DNA of 12,199 nucleotides from a bacterium (lineage in GTDB: Bacteria > JAMCPX01): the NCBI GenBank assembly GCA_021787665.1, contig JAJYLN010000034.1:1-12199 (forward strand), read 5' to 3'. Positions within the stretch are counted from its first letter, which is position 1. Each line of letters starts with the position of its first letter. Positions 1 to 6,704 of the stretch are shown piece after piece. The notes under the pieces were generated by a model, which did not search any database, was not told the origin of the DNA, and saw only the letters and a list, made by a program, of their open reading frames with translations. A program made the translations under genes and the position numbers.

Positions 1-110
1 TCACCTCCGATTTTGGAGGAGTATACCATGTGCTGGAATTCAAATCGTTCCCGAACGAAAACCGTGATTTAATGAGGAATATCATAATGTTATTGTTGGC
101 CAGATATTTT

Positions 111-170
111 TTATTGGACACCAGTGATGGCGAATATAAGAAGAGTTGCGGAATGTCTGTTCTTCATCAT
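111..170 (-). CDS. Tiny ORF with strong ribosome binding site; possible broken or very small gene
   Basis: A near-perfect Shine-Dalgarno sequence (AAGGAGG, 175-181 on the complement) sits 4 bases before one ATG (168-170) and 7 bases before a second (165-167). The reading frame is MMKNRHSATLLIFAITGVQ and then stops at 111-113. The peptide has a basic start followed by a hydrophobic stretch, like the beginning of a signal peptide or membrane segment. After the stop, a different frame (the +1 frame) stays open to the window edge, so this may be the 5' end of a frameshifted secreted or membrane protein gene. It lies about 40 bases downstream of the dsbA-like gene on the same strand and may be cotranscribed with it. 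The product is not recognised. Alternatives are a genuine small peptide or a chance ORF. Confidence 0.3.
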   Translation of the reverse strand: MMKNRHSATLLIFAITGVQ

Positions 171-209
171 AAAACCTCCTTAAATAACCTTATCGTCTTT
201 CTACCGATT

Positions 210-929
210 TCATTTGCTCTTCGCGATAAGCCCCTTGAACTGCTCGTACGGCTGGGCACCGATAAGCATCTTCCCATTGATAAAGAAGGTCGGTGTACCT
301 TGTACCCCTGCTGCCGCACACTGTGCTCTGTCTGTCTGCACTATGCCTGCCATTTCTCCGCTATCGAGGCAATGGTCGAACTCCTTTGTGTTAAGCCCGA
401 TCTGCTTTGCATAGGATTTAAGACTGTCTACATCCAGTCTCCCGTTTGAATTGAACAAAAGGTCGTGCATCTGCCAGAATTTGCCCTGCCTGTTCGCGCA
501 CTCTGCCGCCTCTGCTGCCTTCTCGGCAAATTGGTGGAAAGGCAGTGGGAAGTTCTTGAATACAAGCCTGACCTTGCCTTTCTTGATTTCGTTTGCTCTC
601 AACTGCTTGAGTGTATCATTGGCGAATCTCGCACAGAATGGACATTGAAAATCCGAACATTCTATAATTGTTATAGGGGCGTTCTTTCTCCCTTCATAAG
701 GACTTCCTACAATATTAAGTTTGGAAACATCCCCTGTTGGCTGGGGCGGTGGCTGTGGCATTGTTGGAGAGGGTGGTACAGGATTCGGTTGGTTGACTGC
801 CTGTGCTACCCTTTGTGCCGATCCCCTTTCCAGTCCTATCCTTATTTGTTTCGCGGAAAACCATAGTGACAGACCTATGACCACAGCTACGATGATACGC
901 GTGATACCGGCTACGGAACTGTCTTTCAT
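210..929 (-). CDS. DsbA-family thiol:disulfide oxidoreductase, membrane-tethered
   Basis: A 239-residue thioredoxin-fold protein that probably forms or transfers disulfides on exported proteins. Residues about 9-27 form a single hydrophobic N-terminal segment with no obvious cleavage site, followed by a Pro/Gln-rich linker (about 48-65). This suggests a membrane anchor with a periplasmic catalytic domain. The domain carries the redox motif CPFC at 96-99 in the context SDFQCPFC and the cis-proline loop GTPTFFING at 211-219, both typical of DsbA-like proteins. C91, C144, C187 and C204 are additional cysteines; C91, five residues before the motif, is less usual. The start is supported by AGGAGG (935-940 complement) five bases before the ATG. 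It is transcribed away from the dnaK-hsp20 unit, separated by a terminator and a structured leader. A dedicated reoxidase such as DsbB or VKOR is not visible here. Family assignment is firm; the substrate is unknown. Confidence 0.93.
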   Translation of the reverse strand: MKDSSVAGITRIIVAVVIGLSLWFSAKQIRIGLERGSAQRVAQAVNQPNPVPPSPTMPQPPPQPTGDVSKLNIVGSPYEGRKNAPITIIECSDFQCPFCARFANDTLKQLRANEIKKGKVRLVFKNFPLPFHQFAEKAAEAAECANRQGKFWQMHDLLFNSNGRLDVDSLKSYAKQIGLNTKEFDHCLDSGEMAGIVQTDRAQCAAAGVQGTPTFFINGKMLIGAQPYEQFKGLIAKSK

Positions 930-990
930 TACGTCCTCCTTCGAATAACGGGATTCTCATTCATATGTAATAAAAGGGAAAATCCCGGTC

Positions 991-1059
991 AATAGCCATT
1001 CGGCTATTTCTCGTTACTAAAGTATCAAAACGACAGCATCTATAAGGTTTCTTGTCGTT
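991..1059 (-). repeat. Two inverted repeats in the dsbA-like leader region
   Basis: Upstream of the dsbA-like gene lie two perfect hairpin-forming repeats: AATAGCC/GGCTATT (991-997 and 1002-1008, 4-base loop) and AACGACA/TGTCGTT (1029-1035 and 1053-1059, 17-base spacer). A looser GGGATT/AATCCC pair lies nearer the gene (about 951-986). The 274 bases between the dsbA-like start and the hsp20 stop hold no gene I can support. No clear promoter hexamers stand out, so whether these repeats are operators, leader RNA structure or chance is open. Confidence 0.4.
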
Positions 1060-1125
1060 AGAATTATGGTTATACAATATTTTCCAACACACGGTTCCTT
1101 TCTACACATAAAGTAAAAAATGTCT

Positions 1126-1166
1126 ATAAAAAATCCCCCTTCATCCTTTTGGAATGAAGGGGGATT
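1126..1166 (-). terminator. Rho-independent terminator of the dnaK-hsp20 operon
   Basis: A perfect 13-bp stem (AATCCCCCTTCAT at 1132-1144 with its complement at 1154-1166) closes a short loop. On the minus strand it is followed immediately by a T-run (complement of the A-run at 1126-1133). It lies 38 bases past the hsp20 stop codon, which is the geometry of an intrinsic terminator for that operon. It would insulate the dsbA-like gene downstream. Confidence 0.9.
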
Positions 1167-1203
1167 CTCCTGAAGCTCCATGGCGTCCGATTGCGCCCTG
1201 ACC

Positions 1204-1653
1204 TTACTCGACGTCCACGCTAATCTGCTTCGGCTTTGCGGACTCGGTCTTCGGTATCGTGACCTCGAGCACCCCGTCCTTGAACTTTGCTTTCACCTTG
1301 TCCTTGTCTACCGCAGTCGGAAGGGTGAAAGATCTGGTGAAAGAGCCATATGCCCTCTCCATTCTGTAATAGTTATCTTCCTTCGTCTCTTTCTCGCACT
1401 TCCTCTCGCCTTTGAGCGTCAGGAGGTTATCCTTTACCTCTATGGAAAAGTCTTTCTTTTCGAGGCCCGGCAGCTCGGCCTTGAGCACGACGCTGTCCTT
1501 GGTCTCAAAAATATCGACCGCCGGACTCCAGGAGCCTGCCGAAAGCTCTATGTCAGGGAACCTGACCTTCCCAATGTTCTCATCGAACACCCTGTTAATC
1601 CGTTCCTGGATGGTCGTAAGCTCCTTGAACGGATCCCACTTTGCCATTGCCAT
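1204..1653 (-). CDS. hsp20: Small heat-shock protein (Hsp20/alpha-crystallin family)
   Basis: A 149-residue ATP-independent holdase that binds unfolding cytoplasmic proteins, normally passing them to DnaK. It has the usual layout: an N-terminal arm with WDPFKEL at 6-12, an alpha-crystallin domain at about 42-135 opening with PAVDIFE and containing the conserved AELPG (59-63) and the DGVLEVTIPK strand (126-135), then a short tail with alternating hydrophobics (QISVDV, 143-148) that would act as the I-x-I/V oligomerisation motif. The start at 1651-1653 follows AGGAGG (1665-1670 complement) by 11 bases; a second ATG two codons in is farther from that site. The gene begins 17 bases after the dnaK stop, with its ribosome binding site directly after that stop, so the two are almost certainly cotranscribed. 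Length and domain match the family. Confidence 0.95.
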   Translation of the reverse strand: MAMAKWDPFKELTTIQERINRVFDENIGKVRFPDIELSAGSWSPAVDIFETKDSVVLKAELPGLEKKDFSIEVKDNLLTLKGERKCEKETKEDNYYRMERAYGSFTRSFTLPTAVDKDKVKAKFKDGVLEVTIPKTESAKPKQISVDVE

Positions 1654-1670
1654 ACGCCTTCACACCTCCT

Positions 1671-3581
1671 TTATTTTTTTTCCTCGAATTCCGCATCTAT
1701 CACATCCTCTTTCTTCTCGCCCTCGCTCGCCTCGCCGCCGTTACTTTGCGTACGGGCATCCGCGCCGCCCTTACCGCCCGTCGACGCTTTCTTGTACATC
1801 TCTTCCGCAAGATGGTGTGACGCTTTGGTGAGCTGTTCTATGGACGCTTTCATCTTTTCTATATCCCTTTCCTCGAGCACCGCCTTCGCCTTTTCCAGGC
1901 TGTCTTCCAGGCTCCTGACTTCGTCCGCGGCCAGCTTCTCCTTATTGTCGTTCACGAGCTTCCGGATGCCATAGATGAGATTGTCGAGATTGTTGGCAAC
2001 TTCGATCTTCTCTTTGTTCTTCTTGTCATCGTCAGCGTGTCTTTCAGCCTCCTTGACCATCTTATCGACCTCGTCCTTTGCAAGCCCACTCGACGCCGTA
2101 ATGACGATCTTCTGCTCCTTCGCTGTCGCAAGGTCTTTCGCAGAGACATTCAGTATTCCATTGGCGTCTATATCGAAGGTGACCTCTATCTGGGGTATGC
2201 CTCTCGGTGCCGGTGGCAGGCCGACGAGCTGGAATCTACCGAGGGTCCTATTGTCGGAGGACATCTCCCTCTCACCCTGCAAGATGTGTATCTCGACACT
2301 CGTCTGGTTATCCGCAGCGGTCGTGAAGATCTCGCTCTTCCGGGTCGGTATGGTGGTGTTCCGGTTGATGAGCTTGGTCATGACACCGCCGAGCGTCTCG
2401 ATACCGAGGGAGAGCGGTGTGACATCGAGCAGGAGCACGTCCTTGACCTCTCCCGATAGCACGGCGCCCTGGATCGCAGCCCCTACAGCCACGACTTCGT
2501 CCGGATTGACCCCTTTGTGCGGCTCCTTGCCGAAGAATTCCCGGACCATCTCCTGTATCTTGGGCATCCTTGTCTGTCCGCCGACGAGCACGACCTCGTC
2601 GATTCCCGAGGGCTTCAGACCGGCATCCTTCAATGCCTGCTTCATCGGCTCAAAACTCAGCTCCAGCAGGTCCATGCAGATCTGCTCCAGCTTCGCCCTG
2701 CTCAGCTTCAGGACCAGGTGCTTCGGACCCGATGCGTCCGCAGTGATAAACGGAAGGTTGATTTCGGACTCCATCGTGGACGACAGCTCAATCTTGGCCT
2801 TCTCGGCCGCCTCCTTGAGGCGCTGGATGGCCATGATATCCTTGCTGAGATCGATGCCCTGATCTTTCCTAAACTCGCCGATGATCCACTCTATGATGCG
2901 CTGGTCGATATTGTCGCCGCCGAGATGGGTGTTTCCGTTGGTGGACTTCACCTCGACGATGCTCTCCCCTACTTCGAGAATCGAGATATCGAACGTGCCT
3001 CCGCCGAAGTCGTAGACCGCTATGACCTCTTCCTTCTTCTTGTCGAGCCCGTACGCGAGCGCTGCCGCGGTCGGCTCATTGATTATCCTCTTCACGTCGA
3101 GCCCTGCTATCTTCCCCGCGTCCTTGGTCGCCTGGCGCTGACTATCGTTGAAATATGCCGGGACGGTAATAACCGCTTCGGTAACTTTTTCGCCCAGATA
3201 CGCCTCTGCAGCCTTCTTAAGCTTCTGAAGTATCATGGCCGAGATCTCCGGAGGTGAATACAGCTTTCCTTTTATATTGACCCTCACGTCCTGATTGTCA
3301 GCGGACACGACCTTGTAGGGCACCATCTTCATTTCCTGCGTTACTTCGCCGTACCGTCTTCCCATGAACCTCTTTATAGAATATACCGTATTCTCTGCGT
3401 TCGTTACTGCCTGACGCTTTGCCACCTGACCTACCAGAATCTCTCCCTCTTTGGTAAACCCCACAACAGACGGCGTTAGCCTGCTACCTTCCTCGTTGGG
3501 AATGACGATGGGCTCCCCCCTCTCAACAAAGGCGACGACGGAGTTAGTAGTACCCAGATCTATGCCTATTACTTTTCCCAT
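1671..3581 (-). CDS. dnaK: Molecular chaperone DnaK (Hsp70)
   Basis: A full-length 636-residue Hsp70 that binds and releases hydrophobic peptide stretches in an ATP-driven cycle in the cytoplasm. The three Hsp70 signatures are present: IDLGTTNS (7-14), [14 protein letters not shown] (189-202) and [14 protein letters not shown] (330-343). The interdomain linker [15 protein letters not shown] (382-396) leads into the substrate-binding domain. The alpha-helical lid covers about 500-600, and the protein ends in a flexible Gly/Glu-rich tail with the conserved DVIDAEFEE. The start is supported by AGGAG about eight bases upstream. It is followed by hsp20 but not by grpE or dnaJ; those partners may lie elsewhere. 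No CIRCE repeat is seen upstream. The last codons form a run of eight A's, but a -1 slip there meets a TGA before hsp20, so no fusion is made. Confidence 0.98.
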   Translation of the reverse strand: MGKVIGIDLGTTNSVVAFVERGEPIVIPNEEGSRLTPSVVGFTKEGEILVGQVAKRQAVTNAENTVYSIKRFMGRRYGEVTQEMKMVPYKVVSADNQDVRVNIKGKLYSPPEISAMILQKLKKAAEAYLGEKVTEAVITVPAYFNDSQRQATKDAGKIAGLDVKRIINEPTAAALAYGLDKKKEEVIAVYDFGGGTFDISILEVGESIVEVKSTNGNTHLGGDNIDQRIIEWIIGEFRKDQGIDLSKDIMAIQRLKEAAEKAKIELSSTMESEINLPFITADASGPKHLVLKLSRAKLEQICMDLLELSFEPMKQALKDAGLKPSGIDEVVLVGGQTRMPKIQEMVREFFGKEPHKGVNPDEVVAVGAAIQGAVLSGEVKDVLLLDVTPLSLGIETLGGVMTKLINRNTTIPTRKSEIFTTAADNQTSVEIHILQGEREMSSDNRTLGRFQLVGLPPAPRGIPQIEVTFDIDANGILNVSAKDLATAKEQKIVITASSGLAKDEVDKMVKEAERHADDDKKNKEKIEVANNLDNLIYGIRKLVNDNKEKLAADEVRSLEDSLEKAKAVLEERDIEKMKASIEQLTKASHHLAEEMYKKASTGGKGGADARTQSNGGEASEGEKKEDVIDAEFEEKK

Positions 3582-3612
3582 GATTTTTCTCCTTTATCCT
3601 AAAAAATAATCA

Positions 3613-3640
3613 CTTATAGCCCATCGTCAATATTGGTCAG
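3613..3640 (-). promoter_or_regulatory. Candidate housekeeping-type promoter of dnaK-hsp20
   Basis: On the minus strand CTGACC (3635-3640) and TATAAG (3613-3618) are separated by 16 bases, and lie about 30 bases upstream of the dnaK ATG. The -10 match is good and the -35 is partial. No sigma-32 type element (CTTGAAA/CCCCATNT) and no CIRCE repeat is seen in this intergenic region. Confidence 0.3.
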
Positions 3641-3657
3641 CGGTATCATGCCATTTT

Positions 3658-3671
3658 CAGACATTTGTCTG
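3658..3671. repeat. Palindrome in the dnaK/HEAT-gene divergent region
   Basis: CAGACA-TT-TGTCTG is a perfect 6-bp inverted repeat with a two-base centre, the size of a dimeric repressor site. It is nested, slightly off centre, between GGTCAG (3635-3640) and CTGACC (3695-3700), which are themselves inverted. The left outer arm overlaps the candidate dnaK -35. It could be an operator controlling heat-shock expression, but no cognate regulator is in the window. Confidence 0.35.
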
Positions 3672-3724
3672 GAACGGTCATTCTGTATTATTAACTGACC
3701 CCTTAAACACGAATGATTCTTTCA

Positions 3725-3769
3725 TTGCAGAAACGCTGCAGATGGCGTATACGTAAATCTGGCTATAAT
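3725..3769 (+). promoter_or_regulatory. Candidate promoter of the HEAT/HD-GYP operon
   Basis: TTGCAG (3725-3730) and TATACG (3748-3753) are spaced by 17 bases and would start transcription only about 8 bases before the ATG at 3768. A perfect TATAAT (3764-3769) overlaps the start codon itself, but no matching -35 was found for it. No Shine-Dalgarno sequence precedes the ATG, which fits a very short or leaderless transcript. Confidence 0.3.
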
Positions 3770-5297
3770 GAATACAAAAAACACGACACCGGAAACGACC
3801 ATATTATCGGAGATGGAGAAGCTCATACGATTGTTCTCCTTTTATCCGGAGGGGCACTCCTACCTCGCCGTGGCATCGACCCGTATCTTCAACACCATTC
3901 AGCAGCAGCTCGGGGGCGTCAATACCGCCATATACTCGGTCGATAGAAGAAACATATCCATAGGCAGCGTTGTGCTCGATGGGTTCGGCAAGCTCTCAAA
4001 ACTGCTGTTTTACAAAAGGATAAAGGCCCTCATTATCCATAACACCGTCAAGCTCCAGGAATTGATCACATTCGTACAGCTGGTATCGAGAGGAGACCTC
4101 ATACTCCCCAGAGACAAGAGCATGAAGCAGCTTTTACTCGGCGGCAATATCTCGGGTATAGAGGTGGAAGAAGTCGACTATGATACGATCCGCGAAGAGC
4201 TTGAGGAGGAGTCAGATCAGCAGGTGGAGACGCCCGAAGATACCGTTGAGCTCGAAAACGTCGTACAGGACCTTTCGGACGACGAGCAGGAGGCGATCAG
4301 GTTTATAAATCTTATCGATAAGGAGGCCAATCCTTTGCGGTATGCCGAACTATCCGATGCGCTCATCGTGATCATACAGAGACTCGTGGACATAGAGAAA
4401 TACGAGATACCCCTCATTGCAATAAGGACCTATACGCAGCACGCCTACCAGAACAAAAGGGGCCAGACGATCGTGGCGATGGCAGGAAAACAGGTCGGAC
4501 TCATTGCGCTGGAGAAGGGTATGCTCCAGCAGGTCACCGCGCCGATAGCAATGGGTAATCCCTATTATTACGACTCATCCATCGCTATCGCAACGATAGT
4601 CGGGGAGCCTGCTATGCAGGAGCTCTCGGAAATCATGATAAAGACAGAGACCATGCAATCGCTGAAGTTCATTGCAAGGGCGCTCTCGGTCTTCGGGAAA
4701 GATGCGTCCCATCACTTGGAAAAGATCATGCTCTCCGGCAATTACAGAGCTGCATCCGTGGCCATCGACACGGCGGCAGGCATGAAACCCGCTCCGGAGC
4801 ACACCGTGGCCCACGGCCTGAAGAGCAGCGATGTCAGGATAAAGAAACGGTCGCTGCAGGCGTTGTTCGATCTGAACACAACTACGGGCAACAGTATAAT
4901 CGACAAGCTCATTGCCGGGGCCCCGGAACAGAGGATGATAAGCCTGACCATAAGCATGATAGGCAAATATAAGAGAACAGCATTCGTGCCCCGGCTCCAG
5001 CACTTATTGTCCGATGAGGCCATCCCCTATTCCATCAAGCATGATGCTCTGCTCGTGCTGGGTGAGATCGGAGGAAGGGATGCAGTCAATGTTATCATTA
5101 CTTCCATCTTCGGTTCCGCGGCGCTCCTGCCAAAGCAATACCCCGAAATAAAGCTCGCGGGGATAAAGGCCCTCGCCCTCACGATGAACGAGGTCGCCCT
5201 TGCCAACCTTGTAAAATTGTTGGAGAACAAGGACGCGCACATACGGGGAACAGCATGGAGCACGCTCTACGAGGTCGGGAAAAGAATAAATGTCTGA
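3768..5297 (+). CDS. HEAT-repeat protein with N-terminal domain shared with the adjacent HD-GYP protein
   Basis: A 509-residue protein predicted to be cytoplasmic (no signal peptide or membrane segment). Residues about 14-140 resemble the N-terminal domain of the next gene product: both have an SFYP/SLYP-x-x-H motif near residue 24, then a beta-rich stretch and a closing GIEVEEV/GVEIRKI motif. An acidic linker follows (about 132-175). The C-terminal half is helical with HEAT-like repeats, clearest at about 406-449 and 460-504 (LLVLGEIGGRDAV; LANLVKLLENKDAHIRGTAWSTL). Such scaffolds bind partner proteins, and the likely partner is the HD-GYP protein whose start overlaps this stop by 8 bases. 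The ATG at 3768 lacks a ribosome binding site, but no other ATG or GTG start lies upstream in frame, and the length before the shared motif matches the sibling. The biochemical role is unknown. Confidence 0.8.
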   Translation: MNTKNTTPETTILSEMEKLIRLFSFYPEGHSYLAVASTRIFNTIQQQLGGVNTAIYSVDRRNISIGSVVLDGFGKLSKLLFYKRIKALIIHNTVKLQELITFVQLVSRGDLILPRDKSMKQLLLGGNISGIEVEEVDYDTIREELEEESDQQVETPEDTVELENVVQDLSDDEQEAIRFINLIDKEANPLRYAELSDALIVIIQRLVDIEKYEIPLIAIRTYTQHAYQNKRGQTIVAMAGKQVGLIALEKGMLQQVTAPIAMGNPYYYDSSIAIATIVGEPAMQELSEIMIKTETMQSLKFIARALSVFGKDASHHLEKIMLSGNYRAASVAIDTAAGMKPAPEHTVAHGLKSSDVRIKKRSLQALFDLNTTTGNSIIDKLIAGAPEQRMISLTISMIGKYKRTAFVPRLQHLLSDEAIPYSIKHDALLVLGEIGGRDAVNVIITSIFGSAALLPKQYPEIKLAGIKALALTMNEVALANLVKLLENKDAHIRGTAWSTLYEVGKRINV

Positions 5298-6648
5298 CAA
5301 CAGTCAATTCGGCACGCTGGTGACCCTGATGACAGGAATCGTAAAAAACCTGTCACTCTATCCAAAGACGCACCCCACAATAAAAACAGCGGTCCGCGGT
5401 ATCAACGAGACCCTTCATAAACTGCTTGAAACGCGCAGGGAGCTGGTTATCGCTATCGTAAAGAACACACTCCTCGTCGACAGAACCCCCCTCTATACGA
5501 CGACGAAAGGAGTTGAGGAGTTCATAGACAGGCTCATCAGTCTCGAAGTCAACGGGATCGTCTTCTTCAGGACGATAAACGAGAAAGAGATACTCATCCT
5601 GCTGGAGAGCCTGACGGTACCTATGGAAGAGCTGAAGAAGCAGAAAGGGCTGCCGGAAAGGCTCAAGAACATGGGGGTCAGGGGCGTGGAGATAAGGAAG
5701 ATAGAGGATGACGTCAAGATCGAGATCTTTAAAACCTACACGGCGGCAAGAGACGAGGTCGTCAATATGATGGGCGAGTTGAGGCTCGGTCATCTCCCCG
5801 AGAAAACAAAGATACAAGAGATGATCAGCGATTTAAACGAAGCCATGCTGAAGGATAAGAATACGCTCCTCTGCCTTACCATGCTCCAGGATTATGACGA
5901 GTATACGTTCAACCATTCTGTGAACGTCGGGATCCTTTCCCTATCGCTCGCCCAGGAGCTCGGCTTGCAAGGTGACGACCTGCTGTTCGTAGGACTATCC
6001 GGTATTCTGCATGACATTGGAAAGACAAGAATTAATCGAGGGATCATACTTAAACCATCAGCATTGAGTGATTATGAGTGGGACGAGATGAAGAAACACC
6101 CTGTTTACGGCAGGGATATTATCAAGGAAATAGGCGGCATAAGCGATGCGACTGCCCATTTTGTTCTCTATCACCATCTCAGATACAACCTTTCCGGCTA
6201 CCCGCGGCCTGACGGCATCATGTCCCAGCCGCATGGCTCGAAGATCATTGCGATAGCCGATACCTATGACTCGATGACGACCCTGAGGCCGTACCAGAGG
6301 AGGTTCGATCCAAAAGAGTCCATGGAGTTGCTGAGCAGCCGGGCACATGAAGATTTCGATGCGGACTACGTCAAGGCTTTCATCAAGAATCTCGGTATAT
6401 ATCCCATCGGCTCGGTGGTAAGGCTCGATACCAACGAGGTAGGCGTGGTCACCAAAACAAACGACACTGTACCCCAGAGGCCCTATCTGAAGCTCATCCT
6501 CGACGCAGCAGGCAACACGATGGAGCAGGCAGAGGAGATATCGCTCGAAGAGAAGGACGCCACGACCCATCGTTACCGGAAGACCATCGTAGCCACGGTG
6601 GGCAGCGCCCAGCAGGGCCTCATAGACCTCAATAAGTACCTCAAGTAA
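5290..6648 (+). CDS. HD-GYP domain protein, probable cyclic-di-GMP phosphodiesterase with variant motif
   Basis: A 452-residue protein with two parts. Residues about 9-148 form the domain shared with the preceding HEAT protein, here with SLYPKTHP at 22-29. Residues about 180-370 form an HD-GYP domain, a subclass of HD hydrolase that degrades cyclic di-GMP using two or three metals. Visible ligands are H209 (NHSVNVG), H241-D242 (HDIGK), H270, H295-H296 and D324 (ADTYDSM), with GYP at 303-305. The motif reads HHLRYNLSGYP where the family normally has HHE followed by a D/N-G pair, so the Glu is replaced by Leu; catalytic metals are retained. A C-terminal extension (about 371-425, YPIGSVVRLDTNEVGVV) is usual for the family. 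No membrane segment is seen, so input must come through the N-terminal domain or the HEAT partner. The 8-base overlap with the upstream gene implies translational coupling. Confidence 0.92.
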   Translation: MSDNSQFGTLVTLMTGIVKNLSLYPKTHPTIKTAVRGINETLHKLLETRRELVIAIVKNTLLVDRTPLYTTTKGVEEFIDRLISLEVNGIVFFRTINEKEILILLESLTVPMEELKKQKGLPERLKNMGVRGVEIRKIEDDVKIEIFKTYTAARDEVVNMMGELRLGHLPEKTKIQEMISDLNEAMLKDKNTLLCLTMLQDYDEYTFNHSVNVGILSLSLAQELGLQGDDLLFVGLSGILHDIGKTRINRGIILKPSALSDYEWDEMKKHPVYGRDIIKEIGGISDATAHFVLYHHLRYNLSGYPRPDGIMSQPHGSKIIAIADTYDSMTTLRPYQRRFDPKESMELLSSRAHEDFDADYVKAFIKNLGIYPIGSVVRLDTNEVGVVTKTNDTVPQRPYLKLILDAAGNTMEQAEEISLEEKDATTHRYRKTIVATVGSAQQGLIDLNKYLK

Positions 6649-6653
6649 AACAG

Positions 6654-6691
6654 GAAGGAAGCGCTCTGCGTGCCCCGACACGCTTACCTTC
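6654..6691. terminator. Weak hairpin between convergent genes
   Basis: In the 56-base gap between the convergent HD-GYP and beta-propeller genes, GCGTG (6668-6672) pairs with CACGC (6679-6683) around a six-base loop. An outer GAAGG/CCTTC pair (6654-6658 and 6687-6691) may extend it. There is no T-run on either side, so it is at best a weak or Rho-dependent bidirectional stop. Confidence 0.25.
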
Positions 6692-6704
6692 AGGAACCCA
6701 GTCT

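Noticed and set aside
30-866. Plus-strand open frames over the dsbA-like gene
   Set aside because: Cysteine- and leucine-rich translations without domains, opposite a clear DsbA-family gene with its own ribosome binding site.
929-964. Eleven-codon leader ORF whose TAA overlaps the dsbA-like ATG
   Set aside because: No ribosome binding site of its own; the stop/start overlap could be chance.
1651-1682. Possible -1 frameshift on the A8 run at the end of dnaK fusing it to hsp20
   Set aside because: Spelled out, the shifted frame is the hsp20 frame but meets a TGA (1660-1662) before the hsp20 start codon.
1180-3257. Long open frames on the plus strand opposite hsp20 and dnaK (up to 295 codons)
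   Set aside because: Antisense ORFs are a known by-product of the codon usage of dnaK and other GC-biased genes; the products are low in recognisable domains and overlap well-supported genes.
3640-3653. Sigma-54-like element upstream of dnaK (TGGCATGATACCGC on the minus strand)
   Set aside because: Spacing between the GG and GC dinucleotides is one base short of the invariant distance.
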